A stretch of DNA of 64,000 nt, taken from NCBI RefSeq assembly GCF_000004075.3, contig NW_022279527.1:1-64000 (forward strand), written 5' to 3'. This DNA is from Cucumis sativus. Lineage: Eukaryota; Streptophyta; Magnoliopsida; Cucurbitales; Cucurbitaceae. Shown here piece after piece: positions 45,883 to 57,262 of the stretch (within the stretch, counting starts at the first letter, position 1; every line of letters starts with the position of its first letter). The notes beneath the pieces were generated by a model. That model saw only the letters and a list, made by a program, of their open reading frames with translations. It made no database searches and was not told the origin of the DNA. Both the position numbers and the translations under genes were made by a program.

Positions 45883-46159
45883 TGTTAGGATCCCACCTAA
45901 CAAGGATTACCTCAAGGAGAAAAGATGAACTCAAGAATACTTAAAATACATCCAAACATGAAATATATATTAGAAGATCTTAATAACAAGTAACAAGGAA
46001 AACTTTCTCAAAATTCTTCACACCTCTCTCCAACCCCTCTCCCACTATTTATAACAAAAAGAACTAACCAACTTACCATCTATTTACTATATGACCTTAC
46101 TAACAACCATTTTCATTTTCTCCTAATAATCCACTATTTTTCTATCTAGGGTCCTTACA
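45883..46159 (-). repeat. 5' LTR of the non-autonomous element
   Basis: 277 bp and adjacent to the primer site. The short LTR contains ctatttataacaaaaag, which on the minus strand reads as a TATAAATAG box and would position transcription start. Confidence 0.95.
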
Positions 46160-47190
46160 CATTTCTTCATGGTGATCCTCAAGAAGGGTGTATATGGCAA
46201 CCACTTGGGTTTGTTGCTCAGGGAAGAATGGAAAGGCGTGTCGCCTTTGTAAATCTTTGGATGGACTAAAACATAGTCCACAGGCTTGGTTTGGAAAATT
46301 TATTAAGGTGATCGAAAGTTTTGGAATGCAAAAGAGCACGTTAGATCATTCAATCTTTTTTAAAAAGATCCGAGAGTGGGGTGATCCTAATCGTAGTATA
46401 TGTTGATGCAATTGTGGTTGTTGGTGATGATGCTTTAGATGTCCAGTCCCTGAAGACTTTTCTCTATTGCCAATTCCAAATAAAAGATTTGAGCATGTTG
46501 AAATACCTCCTAGGAATTTGAGGTAAAAACAGGCAAGAAAGCAATACTATTATCACAGAGAAAATATGAACTTGTTGACTGAAACATGGAAGGTAGGTGC
46601 CAAGCCATGTAGTACCCCAACGATGCCTAACTTATAGCTCACAAAAGATGGAGAATTGTTGAAAGATCTTCAAAGATATAGGAGGTTAGAGGGAAAACTT
46701 AATTACCTTCCAGTGAATCGACTCGACATAGCCTATTTAGTGAGTATTATGAGCCAGTGTATGTCATGCCCTAAAGTTGATCATTCAGCTGCTTTGGAAT
46801 GATTCAGTGTTATCTGAAGGCTGCTCTCGGGCATGATTTTATTATATAAGGATTATAGTCATACTAATATTGAATGTTTCTCAGATGTTAATTGGTAAAA
46901 TCTAAAGAAGACAAAAGATCAACTTCAGGATATTTTGTTTTTGTTGGTGGCAATTTGATGTCTTGGAAAAGTAAGAAACAAAATGTGGTGTCACATTCAA
47001 GTGCATAATAAAAAATATAGAGCAATTGCACAGTTTTTGTGTGAATTGGATATATCAAATTGATTTGGATATATCAACTTTTTTACTATTGTTGAGTTGG
47101 GATTTGAAATCACCACACCAGCAAAATTGTGGTGTGATAATCAAGCAGCACTTGATATCGCATTTAATCCGGTGTTCCATGAAGTTAATG
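46160..47190 (+). mobile_element. Ty1/copia remnant: RT end and RNase H
   Basis: It directly continues the copia RT after the LTR insertion: LHGDPQEGVYM, then LCKSLDGLKHSPQAWFGKFI, and at about 46400 a region equivalent to the YVDD box that reads YVDA, so a catalytic Asp is changed. Later phrases, in shifting frames, are IKDLSMLKYLLGI, RYRRLEGKLNY, GNLMSWKSKKQNVVSHSSA and PAKLWCDNQAALDIAFNPVF. It ends at FHEVN near 47190. It is inactive. The 3' LTR is missing and was replaced by a gypsy gag piece. Confidence 0.88.
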
Positions 47191-47194
47191 ACAA

Positions 47195-47440
47195 TTCTAT
47201 CACTGGTTCTTTTTGTTCTATATCAAGTTCAATAGCTTTTACCTCAAGTTCCTCTGTACGATCATCCTCTTCCACTACTTCCAATTCTCCCCATTTGCTT
47301 GAACAACTAACACTCTGAGTTCCTTCTGATCCTTCACCTTACATCTATGGCCTGCACAAAATTTTCCTCACAACAAAAGCAGAGCCCTTTCTCACGTCTG
47401 GCTTGAAACTCAGCATCACAAAAAGTCGTCTTGATGGTCC
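47195..47440 (-). mobile_element. Inverted gypsy gag zinc-knuckle fragment
   Basis: On the minus strand the frame reads ARREKGLCFCCEENF and, one base shifted, CAGHRCKVKDQKELRVLVVQ then ANGEELEVVEEDDRTEELE. This is the C-terminal gag knuckle (CxxC...GHxC) and acidic tail of a plant gypsy element. It lies between the copia RNase H (plus) and the gypsy RT (plus), in the opposite direction to both. Confidence 0.75.
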
Positions 47441-47445
47441 ATGTG

Positions 47446-49631
47446 TTATTTGAATGGTTGGTGATGGCCTTTGGCTTATCCAATGCACCGAGCACCTTCA
47501 TGAGGTTGATGAACCAGGTGCTCGTTTCTAAACCAGTTCATAGTGGTTTACTTTGATGACATCCTCTTGTACAACAATAGTACTGAAGACCACATTCAGC
47601 ACTTAAGAAAATTGTTCCAAGTCCTGGCCAAAACTGAACTGTACATTAATCCAAAGAAACGTACATTCCTCACCAAGGAAATTGTCTTTCTCGGCTTCGT
47701 AATCAAAGAAGGAAAAGTAGGTATGGAACCAAAGAAGACAGAAGCCATAAAGTCTTGGCCAATACCAACCTCCATCAAGGAGGTACAAGCCTTCCTTGGC
47801 TTGGCATCCTTTTACAGAAGATTCATCAGAAACTTCAGCTCAATAGTGGCCCCCTTAACCGACTGCCTAAAGAAAGGGAACTATAAGTGGAACGAAGAGC
47901 AACAGCAGAGCTTTGAAGAGATAAAAAGAAGACTAACTTCCAGCCCTATTCTACAGTTGTCGAACTTCGCATCACCCTTTGAAGTAGCTGTTGATGCTTG
48001 CGGAACCGAATTGGAGCCGAGTTATCACAGCAAGGCCACCCTATTGAATACTTCAGTAAGAAGTTGAGCACAACAAGACAGTCCTGGAGCACTTACGAAC
48101 AAGAGCTTTATGCCCTTGTCCGAGCACTCAAACAGTAGGAACATTACCTCCTATGCAGGGAATTTGTACTCCTAACGAACCGCTTCTCTTTGAAAGATCT
48201 CTAGTCACAAAAGAATATTACTCGGATGCACGCACGATGGATCTCCTTCCTACAAAGGTTCGACTTTGTCATTAGGCACCAAAATGGTAAGGAGAACAAG
48301 GTGGCAGATGCACTATCCAGGAAGAGCTCCTTACTCACTATTCTATCCATGGAGATCGAGGCATTCAAACACTTACCTAACCTATATGGGGAAGACGTTG
48401 ACTTCGCCATGACATGGACCAAATGCAGCCACTACACCAAGGCGGAAGACTTCCATATAATGGAAGGATATCTATTCAAAGGAGATCAGTTGTGTATCCC
48501 ACACACATCACTTCTAGAAGCACTACTAAAAGAGGCTCATTCAGGAGGATTGGCTGGACACTTCGGGCAGGATAAAACTTTTGAAATAATCTTTAAGAGA
48601 TACTACTGGCCTTAATTAAGAAGATACTGTAACAACTTTATTAAAAGGTGCCCTATTGCCAAAGAGCTAAAGGTTCAAGTATAAACGCAGGCCTGTACTC
48701 ACCATTACCTACCCCAATTTCCATTTGAGAAGATCTATCAATTGATTTCGGGCTCTGATTACCAAAAACTCAAAGGCAGTATGACTGAGTCATGGTTGTA
48801 GTCGACAGATTCAGTAAAATGGCACACTTTGTGGCTTGTAAGAAGTCAAATGATGCCACCTACATAGCTAATTTATTCTGTCGAGAGATAGTTCGGCTGC
48901 ACGGAGTACCAAAGACCATTTTTCTAATCGGGATGTCAAGTTCCTAAGCCATTTCTGGAAGACATTATGGAGCAAATTTGACACAACCTTGAATGAAATA
49001 TAGCACAACATCACACCCTCAAACAGATGGCCAAACAGAAGTTACAAATAGAACTGTCGACAACTTAATATGCTGTCTTAGTGGATCCAAACCAAAACAG
49101 TGGGACTTAGCTCTTGCACAGTCAGAATTCGCCTTCAACAATATGAAGAATAGATCAACCGGCAAATGTCCATTTGAGGTCGTATACACAAAACAGCCAA
49201 GACTAACAACCTTTGACCTAGCATCACTCCCCACAACTATTGACACTAGCTCAGAAGCAGAAAAGATGGTAGAAAAGATTCAGAATTTACACGAAGAAGT
49301 CCATAACCACCTAAAAGAATCAACTCAGTCCTACAAAAAGGCAGCAGACAAAAAGAGAAGACAAGCTACCTTTACTGAGGGAGACTTAGTAATGATTCAC
49401 CTCAGAAAAATTCGATTTCCAACTGGAACACAAACTGAAAGACAGACAATTAGGACCATTTCGTGTCCTAGAAAAGATTTGAGATAACGCTTACAGAATT
49501 GAACTACCACCAGACTTGCACATTCATCCTATTTTTAACGTGGCAGACCTGAAACAGTACTATGCCCCAGATGATTTCTGCCTTGTCAACTAAGTCACTC
49601 GGGTCGAGTTCCATGCTAGGGGGTGGAATGA
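47446..49631 (+). mobile_element. Ty3/gypsy element: RT core to integrase
   Basis: From about 47446 ([20 protein letters not shown]) the element runs through the catalytic [43 protein letters not shown], RNase H phrases (broken near 48060) and VADALSRKSSLL. The integrase zinc finger (HSGGLAGHFGQDKTFEI and KRYYWP) follows, then the core with stops at about 48615-48990, HPQTDGQTEVTNRTVDN and GDLVMIHLRK at the C-terminal end. RT N-terminus, protease and gag are absent. A polypurine-like ctagggggtggaatga precedes the LTR. Frameshifts and stops at about 48067, 48140, 48615, 48950 and 49487 make it inactive. Its upstream boundary adjoins the inverted gag piece. Confidence 0.9.
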
Positions 49632-49848
49632 TGTAATATAGAATGCCATGGCTAAACAGCTGTAGTTAGTTAGTAAAACAGTTTAAATAATTAAACTGTT
49701 TAGCTGTTAAGACTGCAATTAAAACTGTTTCATAAAAACAGTTATTTCAACTACTTGTAACTACTTACAATCCTCAATATATACTCCATCTCTTAGCCAC
49801 TATTGGTGGAGAATTCATTGTGAAAAACTAAGTCCAACTTGAATTACA
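49632..49848 (+). repeat. 3' LTR of the gypsy element, 217 bp
   Basis: It begins TGTAATATAGAATGCC right after the purine tract and ends TTGAATTACA, so the ends are a 6-bp inverted repeat TGTAAT/ATTACA. It contains an internal mirror of aacagtttaaataattaaac. The partner 5' LTR is not in the window, so no target duplication can be tested. Confidence 0.8.
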
Positions 49849-49969
49849 TCAGTTTATTAAGTCTGTTGATTTGTGGATGAACTAAAACATATACATCTTT
49901 TCTAAAAAGGATAAAAAAAACTTGCATAAGTTTTCATTTTCACAACTCTATGATTTGTGATCAATGCAG

Positions 49970-50036
49970 CAAGGAGCAGCTGGCAAACAAATTTCTTTAT
50001 GCCATAAATGCGGATGCTGGTTTTGATCTAAGCTAA
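49970..50036 (+). pseudogene. Last exon of a HECT E3 ligase-like gene (UPL6/7-type)
   Basis: After the acceptor gatcaatgcag the frame reads KEQLANKFLYAINADAGFDLS and then stops at 50034-50036. This resembles the extreme C-terminus of plant HECT ubiquitin ligases of the UPL6/UPL7 group, which end in LLYAI...AGFDLS. No other HECT exon was seen in the 120 bp between it and the LTR, so the rest was displaced or deleted by the retroelement. It is short, so the call is moderate. Confidence 0.5.
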
Positions 50037-50039
50037 TGG

Positions 50040-51130
50040 TAAGTCGTACCCTGCTCAATATTCCTTCTATTCTCCACTTCATCCTTCGCCTTGGCCATAA
50101 TTTCCAATCATACATGGAATTTACTTTGGTTGATTATTTTTTCTTTCTTTTGGATAAGGATATCCTGGTCTTGCCCTTATCATGGAAGATTCTTGTATAT
50201 CTTTCATCCCATACTTTGGTTGAATTTTGGAACATTAATGTATCGCCTGACATTCATAAATACACTGTCATAATTTTAAATCTGCTGTCTTCCTACATTA
50301 TGCATGTTTTTCTGTTATTGAAGATGCTGCCCGGTTGTGCTAAAAGTTCTCAGTCACATTCTAAATTTTTCTTTAGTTCTCAAGCAGTCATGTTAAAAGA
50401 TCTCAATCACATTAAGTGATTTTTGACAGGATGTTGTTGTTTTACCCTTCTTCTTGTTGATATACCTTTCGTACATCCTTTCATCCCTAATCTCATCCTC
50501 GACCACAACCACTGCTTTGACCACGATCGTCTCTCCGAAGATTTGTGAGGTATGTTCTTGGATTGGTTTGACATTCTACTTTTCTCCCATTCTCAATAAA
50601 TACTAATCACCGCTTCATCTCTAATCTCATCCTCGGCCATGCCCTGATTTTGTCTAATTTTGTTTTCTGTTATTTTGTGAAATTCTTATTTTTCTTGTGA
50701 TCTTTACATGTAGAGATAGGAAGAAATATCATGCTCCAAATACTAGTCCTTATGTTTCAATTGGCGTTAGATTTATTTATGTGTCCCAAGAAAATCGATC
50801 ACATTGCACGATACCTTGAGCTCCTTCGGTAAAATCTGAATCAAAAGTGCCTCCACTACTCATTGTAAACATTGATCAGTCGATTAAGGATCCTCTAGAA
50901 TCTGATCTTAATACCGCTTTCAGACAAGGGAGGATTTAATTACTGAGAAACAAGTCTCTTTATTTCCCTCACAAGCTCGACAATGTGAAGTTCCAGATCG
51001 CTTGAAGTCAATTGTTGAGCAATGTGGAACTACTTTGGTTTGAGTATAGAATAACTTGATCTTGGTTTTTCAGCCAATTATCTTTTAGGTTTGTTTTAGT
51101 GGATCACATGAGGTTCGACGAATGCTTTTA
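50040..51130. other. Non-coding DNA, possible decayed LINE body
   Basis: It could be 3'UTR and downstream DNA of the HECT-like exon. A short phrase (ctaatctcatcctcg) is repeated near 50490 and 50618. No coding region was recognised. Confidence 0.4.
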
Positions 51131-51510
51131 TTATTTTGGCCCTCTAAAGTTCTTATGAAATATTCTGGTTCTAGTCACTCACTCAAGATCGAAGGATGAC
51201 TTGGGAGGGATATTTTTTCAACAAAGCTGCATTGTTGTTAGCTCTCCCTTGGTGTTTCCTTCCATCTAGTTTGAAGTTTTTAGTCTGCAATTTTCAGCTG
51301 ATTTTGGGCTTCTTGTTGAAAGGTTTTAAGTTCGCTTTGTTCTCAGTTTTCTATTGTTTTCTCAGGATTTTGATTGTTTTGTTCAATTTGTCTGTACTTT
51401 TGTTTTGGTCATTCTTTTCGCTCTTAGTATAATTCTCCTATAGTTTGAGCATTAGTCTCTTTTTTACTTACATCTTTAATAAAAAGGGTTGTCTCTGTTT
51501 CAAAAAAAAA
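51131..51510 (+). mobile_element. Possible LINE/SINE 3' end with poly(A)
   Basis: The tail reads gagcattagtctctttttta, then tctttaataaaaagggttgt and ctctgtttcaaaaaaaaa at about 51500-51510. This is the pattern of plant LINE 3' ends (AATAAA followed by an A run). The left part is T-rich and not recognisable. No target duplication was found. Confidence 0.4.
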
Positions 51511-52630
51511 TATGAACAATTATTTTCAGAAAAAGGCGCCTGATTAATATGTTTGTCAAATTTCGAGAAGAGGGATATAAGGACTAATTTTTTATAGCAA
51601 AAGTTAATCATAGATTAACAGTTGGGGAGTAATTTTAAGAAAATAAAATAACCTCTCTGAATTCTATACCTCTACATTGTGAAAATTGAGGCTAAATGAC
51701 GGGGTTCTGACCAAGTATACATTTATATTAAGTTTCTTCTCTCAAAGCTTATAAAATACATGCCAATTGACATAAAAATGAAGAAAACTTAATGATAAAA
51801 AGACTTGGTGGGTTGGGTCCAAAAGTTTTCTTACCCCAACCCATGAACCCTAGATAGTTTTATGTCGCAAGTTGGTAAAGATGGAGTTACTGTACAAAAT
51901 AATTCCTTTGAGGTAGTTTGGGTTTGATTATCACTCACATTGAGGAATGCAACCGTACATGGCTGATCCAAATTGCCACATCAGCTAAAAGTACTACCTT
52001 TAGGAACTAGTTCGAAGTTTCATTCTTTCATAATAAGAATCATAACTTTTCATGAATATGTGAAAAGTTACATTGTAATTCCAACCTTCGAAGGACCAAG
52101 TATTTAAACAACAACAACTCTCCCAGCATATTTTCGAAGAGATTTTTGGAATTGGTTTCAGAACAAGCTTATCTTTTATTTTTGATTGAATACAACAAAT
52201 ATATTTATGTTTATATGCTGAGGAAGCAAGGCTATTCAAGGTAGCTTCTCATCTAAGATATATTGATGTCTATCCAATGAGAGGAGTTTGGCATCCTAAG
52301 AATCCCGAGAAGACTTTAGTCTTTGCTCATTGGGATTTCTAAATGGAAAAGCTCAGAGTATTTCTTCAATTTATTTTTTGTTACCTGTATATAAGTTAGA
52401 AAGGACCATTCCTAGAGTAATAAATTAGAGCTTCTTTAGTAGGAAAGAAAAAGATTAATAAACTCTATAGGTTGTTGATGAAATATTAAATGATATTAAA
52501 ATGAGTGATTTCTATTGCCTTCTCTGAATCTGTAGAACCACTTTTCATTTCACATGGGAGGACTATTTGTTATATTCTTTATATTAGAATATTGAATTAA
52601 TTAGAAAGTTGACTTTGATTTTCTTTTCCA
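51511..52630. other. No recognised gene
   Basis: AT-rich DNA before the PLAA exon. Short frames (for example minus strand 52000-52239) have no known homology. It may include the preceding intron of the PLAA gene. Confidence 0.5.
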
Positions 52631-52806
52631 TTCAGACAGTTCCATTAGGTTATGGGCACTAAGTGGTGAAACATTGATGGAGATGGTTGGTGACACTTCC
52701 ATTGTGTATTCAGTGGATTCACATGCTTCCGAAGTCATTGTTAGTGGGAGTGAAGATTGTTCGGCAAAGATATGGAAAGGTTAATACTTCAATCTATAGG
52801 AGTTCG

Positions 52807-53544
52807 TCAGTTTTTGTTATTCCTTTCTTCTTCTTCTAGCGTGGAGTTATAGACCACTATATCGTCCAGATAGACCACCACAAACTTGTTAAGGTATTCA
52901 TGGAAGACCTGGTTCATTAGCGTACAGAACGTTGCAGGCGCATTGGTAAGACCAAATGGCATGACAAGGAACTCGAACGCCCCATACCTCGTAACGCATG
53001 TGGTTTTGGGCTCATCCTCTTTGGCAATTCTTACTTGATAATAGCCCGATCGCAGATCTAGCTTCGAGAAATACTTTGCTCCATGAAGGCGATCAAACAG
53101 GTCATTGATTATTGGTAGCGGATATCTGTTGCGGACCGTGATCTTGTTTAGGGCGTGGTAGTCGATGCACAACCGCATACTTCCATCGTTCTTCTTCTGG
53201 AAAAGGACTGGAGCTCCATATGGAGCTTTTGCAGGCCTCACAAATCCTGCGTTCAGCAGTTCGTCCAGTTGTTTCCGAAGTTCGGCCAACTCCGGCGCCA
53301 TACGATAAGCATTCTTCGCAGGCGGCTTTGCCCCTGGCAGCAATTCGATCTCATGGTCGATCATTCTCCACGGAGGCAATGATTTCGGCAGGCTGTCTGG
53401 CATCAGATCCTTGTACTTCTCTAAGACACTCAGGATGTCTTTGGGGACTGTTTCCCTTGAGCTTTCCAACGACTCCAGTGGGATAGCCATAAAGGTTAAA
53501 TCGTCACGAGCAAGGCCTTTCTTCAACTGCATAGCCGAGATCAT
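52807..53544 (-). pseudogene. Gypsy reverse transcriptase, truncated
   Basis: A 245-codon frame with [100 protein letters not shown] and [13 protein letters not shown]. The YLDD box is intact. It breaks off into non-element sequence soon after STLEE. Confidence 0.92.
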
Positions 53545-53925
53545 CTATATCCCATATGGCTGACGAATCTCCGTTTGAACAACAGTAGGCGTTGTTCCAG
53601 TAATCACTAGACATTTGGCTAGTGGCATTGGTATGACTTGATGCTCAAGTAGAAACTCCATACCTAGTACCACGTCGAAGTCATCCATCTTTGCAACCAC
53701 CAAATCTATGGGACCGCTCCACTCTCCCATCCTCATGGTCGTTCGTTTTACCAACCCGACGATAGGTAGGGCAACTGAGTTCACGGCCTTCATTTTTTCT
53801 GCGTCTTTCTTCCAACGGAGATTCAGTCGTCTGGCTTCCGCTTCTGCAATGAAGTTATGAGTAGCACCAGAATCCACCATAGTGCTCTTGGGTGGCTTCT
53901 GGTTGACCCAACAGTCTACGTACAT
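53545..53925 (-). pseudogene. Gypsy aspartic protease
   Basis: A 126-codon frame with the active site VDSGATHNFI near its start, and FDVVLGMEFLLEHQV, the usual ILG-like flap-end motif. The catalytic D-S-G is intact. It ends QPYGI just before the RT frame. It overlaps the gag frame by a few bases, as in a frameshift or broken polyprotein. Confidence 0.9.
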
Positions 53926-55311
53926 GAGACCATTCTTTGCCTGTCCACTGGTCTCCCCATCTTCTTCTGGAGCGATGACAGAAACTTTAAGGCCTCCATC
54001 CGAGGATTCTCACCCTCTTCTATCAGTCCAACGTCTCCTTCAGTCTGACTCAATCTATCATCTGAGTCCGAGGCTAGGGTAGCTTGAAAAGCGTTGAAGG
54101 CGGTACGGTTGGGGCACTCTCTGGCAAGATGGGGCCCTTTACATATGAAACAACTGATGGAACGACCGGAGTTGTTCTGATTGTTTGGTCCTCGCCAGTT
54201 GTTTCCTGTATTCGCTTGGAAGGGCTTGCGATCTCCACCTTGTCGCTTGTCTCCCTCTGCAGTCTTCGGGGAATTTGGGCGGTTGTTTCTGTTTCCTCCA
54301 GAGGAGGAAGCTTGATGTCGTCTTGCATCTTGAGATTCGCTAGATAAGTCAAACAACCGTTCAGCCACTGCGTATGCTGACGTGAGGTCTTGAATTCGTT
54401 TCTCATACAACTTGGTCCTAGCCCACGGCTTCAAGCCCTCGACAAAACATAAAACTGTCTTTCTGGTCATGTCGCGTATGTCCAACATCACCCCCGCAAA
54501 CTGTTTCACGTAGTCCTGAATGTTTCCCGTGTGCTTCAATTCACGCAGCTTCCGTCGGGCTAGAATTTCGACATTCTCAGGGAAAAATTGCGAACGAAGT
54601 TCTCCTTTTAGGGCATCCCACGTGTCGATTGTGCAACGCCCTTCTTGAATGTCCATGTATCGACCTCCACCATAACTTCGCATCTTCTGACAGATGCATG
54701 GTTGCCAACGTCACCTTGGCCTCTTCAGTAATTGTGTTCGTGGCTTTGTAATACTGCTCGACATCAAAGATGAAGTTTTCCAATGCCTTGGCATCTCTCG
54801 CCCCACAGAAGGGCTTGGGCTCAGGAACCTTGATTCTGCCCACAGGAATGGCTCCTCCAGCTGGAGCCTGGTTTGCTAGTTCTCGTATAGTAAGGTTCAC
54901 CCTCGTGTTTACCTATGCGAGCTCATTCCTCACGACATCGAGGGTTGCTCGAAAATCCTCTGTCATGCCGTTGATCATCTCCAACATGTTCTTTTGCGAG
55001 TTATCAAGCTCCATAACTCGTTCTTCCATCTGGGCAATAGAGCCCGATGAACTGGCCCCAAGCTCGTAGGCGACATTTCCCGTTTCATTACTCGGGACTC
55101 TAGAGTGTCGACTCTAGTCAGTAACTCTTGGATGGGTAGTCCGTCAAGGCGATCGACACGGCTTCAATGCCATCAGCTTTCTTGGCAATATCCTCAAGCC
55201 GCTGTTCCAAGAACGGATGGAATCAGGAACTTCCACCAGGTAGAGCATCTGCTCTTCGATTCCCACAAGTCGCTCATCATGGGTCTTGCTAGACTGTTTC
55301 GCCACCGACAT
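53916..55311 (-). pseudogene. Gypsy gag
   Basis: It starts at the Met at 55311 (MSVAKQSSKTHDERLVGIEE), is frame-broken near 55190, and shows a stop just before VNLTIRELANQ (about 54910). The capsid part has VPEPKPFCGARDAKALENFI, then RRKLRELKHTGNIQDYVKQF and GLKPWARTKLYEKRIQDLTS. A basic low-complexity linker precedes the zinc knuckle CFICKGPHLARECP (CxxC, H, C in order) at about 54120-54160. It is a typical plant chromovirus-style gag. At least three lesions break it. Confidence 0.9.
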
Positions 55312-55343
55312 CTTTCTGTCACGCACTGTCAACTAGCCAACCT

Positions 55344-55356
55344 GGCTCTGATACCA
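55344..55356 (-). promoter_or_regulatory. Primer-binding site of the gypsy element
   Basis: The minus strand reads TGGTATCAGAGCC, 2 nt from the LTR start TGTCACAATCG (plus) at 55359. Confidence 0.9.
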
Positions 55357-55358
55357 CT

Positions 55359-55905
55359 TGTCACAATCGTAATTCTTCAAACACGATGTGAACGATTGTG
55401 CGGCACTTGTTCTAGCTCGACGAACAAGTCAGCCGATCAAAATCCACAAATCGCGGACAACTTTAACACATGCTTCAACCTCCCCTCACGTTCTTGGAAA
55501 ATATTTTTAGAAAAGGTGAAAGATGATTAAATTGATTGAAAACATTGTTAAAACAAGCATTGAAGACTGTCAATTGCAATAAGAAAGCATAGATTGCAAA
55601 GAGTACGACAAGGCTTGGGCGGGGATTCAACAGGTATGCCTCCCCTATAGTACATTTTTAACATTTTCATCTCTGGTAGGCTTGCATATGAAAATGCCGA
55701 AACGTCACACCCAAGCATATCGACTTGAAATTTAAAGCAACTACCTAAACTACATACAAGACATAAAGACAAGATAAATTGGGGCTAATCGGAGCATACG
55801 GCCATAGGTAAACACACCTTGGACAAGTATGTCCGTTACACTAGGCCTCCAATCACCCAAGTTTACCAAAGGAGGGGTAAAAATAAAAATTCCACCTAGA
55901 CAACA
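55359..55905 (-). repeat. 5' LTR of the gypsy element (right end approximate)
   Basis: It begins TGTCACAATCGTAATTCTTC on the plus strand and runs to about 55905. The outer CA end is not certain, because the other LTR is absent. Confidence 0.65.
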
Positions 55906-55909
55906 TGGT

Positions 55910-56512
55910 TGTTAGGATGACCAGTGGTCCTAACAACACGTGGCAGCAGCAGAAAGGGAATATATATATAGGCGTTTTTTGCTAGGCTGATTATCTTGGT
56001 TATTATGTATTTTGAATGAACGTTGTTCATTGGGAGAGAGCAGCCCTCTTACTTGGTTGAAGCTTATGATTCCATATTGAATATATATACACACATATAT
56101 CAGCTTCTCTCCATTGTACTGTGTGTTTGTGAGTGTGCTGGAAATATCCTTTGTATTTGTGTGGGTGTGGGTTGAATCTTTTGCAGGTGAAACAAGAACC
56201 TACCAGGGGGACCACTTTGGTAGGGCCGGGAGTTAGAGGAAAGAGATAAAAGAAAGGAAGCTACAGAGGGAGGGGGTATGGAACTTTGAGGAAGGAAATC
56301 TACATTACTCCTTGAGAGAGGGAAAGCAGAGGGTCCAAGTTCATCTTTGAATTGTTCTTGAGTCTTTTATTTGGTTGCTATTAGTTTGAGTAATTTTTGC
56401 TTTGAATCTGTAATCGCGATCAATACTCTATTGATCCACGAAGAGTCTCAATAATTCGTGTAAGTTTTCATATTATATCAACATATACGAACACTGCTGT
56501 GGTGTTCTATCA
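55910..56512 (+). mobile_element. Solo-type LTR in the PLAA intron
   Basis: It runs from TGTTAGGATGACCAGTGG to GGTGTTCTATCA. It contains a TATA-like atatatatataggcg at about 55960, a typical LTR transcription start region, and the 3' end bases ctattgatccacgaagagtc. The end matches the LTR family of 10237 and 14841. No primer site follows (tgagatactgagc may be a decayed one). Flanking 5-mers do not match, so the ends are approximate. Confidence 0.5.
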
Positions 56513-57074
56513 TAATTCTGAGATACTGAGCTTCGTTTAAGATCCTTCACTGTGGCCAAACCGAGTTTGTGAGTTGAACCTTTCATGTATTTATGAGAAA
56601 TGTTTCTCTATCTATTTGAAGTCTGTTTGATGGAGCATTTGGTTGGGAAGAGATGACTAACTTTTAGTGGAAAGGCGAAGGACTGGTGAAGCCCTGAAGG
56701 GTGTTGAAGTTGGCTAAAGTTTATGTGTTGAATTGAATTTCTTTAAGAGAGTGGGTTTTTTTTTTTTTTTTTGTAGCTTGATTTTTAAATTTGAATTATG
56801 TTTATTATACTATAATTATTTATAAACCCTAAACCCTAATAGCATTTTAGTATCACGAAGTTGGATTATTTTGTTGCAGATGGAATTTGTGTCTAGAGCA
56901 TTGAGCATCCTGGTTGCGTTTGGGATGCCAAGTTTTTGGAAAATGGAGATATTGTCACAGCTTGTTTAGATGGAGTAGTACGTGTCTGGACGGCAGAACA
57001 GGAAAGAATTGCTGATCCCCAAGAATTGGAGTTATTTGCTTCAAGACTGTCTCAGTATAAGTTGAAGAGGTGCC

Positions 57075-57262
57075 CCACAACAGCTGCCACACACACACAC
57101 ACACACTCACAAAGAGGAAGTTCCAAAATCCTTTGGTACATCTCTCTTCTCTCTCTCTCTCTCTCTAACTTATTTTGACTTTTTGAGGCAAAAGCATGAT
57201 TTTGAGCATATCTAAAATAATGTCAGTATAGAATATATTCTGTTCTGAGTATGATTTTAGCG
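57075..57262. repeat. Duplicated intron segment, copy 1 (AC and CT microsatellites)
   Basis: It contains (AC)n at about 57091-57107 and (CT)n at about 57145-57167, then ttgactttttgaggcaaaag. It is repeated at 57676-57850. Confidence 0.9.

Larger units (their letters stand above)
43250..46159 (-). mobile_element. Non-autonomous LTR retrotransposon, structurally complete
   Basis: Two LTRs (43250-43574, 325 bp; 45883-46159, 277 bp) begin TGTTAGGATCCCACCTAA/T and end AGGGTCCTTACA. A 5-bp target duplication, CATTT, flanks the element (43245-43249 and 46160-46164). A perfect primer site, TGGTATCAGAGCC on the minus strand, is at 45879-45867, three bases from the right LTR, so the element is transcribed on the minus strand. 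The internal region of about 2.3 kb has a gag-like start and one other open frame, but no protease, RT, RNase H or integrase. It must have depended on another element. The LTRs differ by one 48-bp deletion and a few substitutions. It split a copia RT codon run between KSAF and LHGD. Confidence 0.95.
52807..55311 (-). mobile_element. Ty3/gypsy element: gag, protease, RT (3' half missing)
   Basis: Read on the minus strand from the primer site at 55344-55356 (TGGTATCAGAGCC), the element has gag, zinc knuckle, protease and RT in the normal order. It stops at about 52810, after the catalytic YLDDIVVYN, in the PLAA intron. RNase H, integrase and the 3' LTR are missing. The reading frame is unusually well kept from 54683 to 52810 apart from single frame changes. 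It looks younger than the 7.4-10.2 kb element. Confidence 0.92.
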
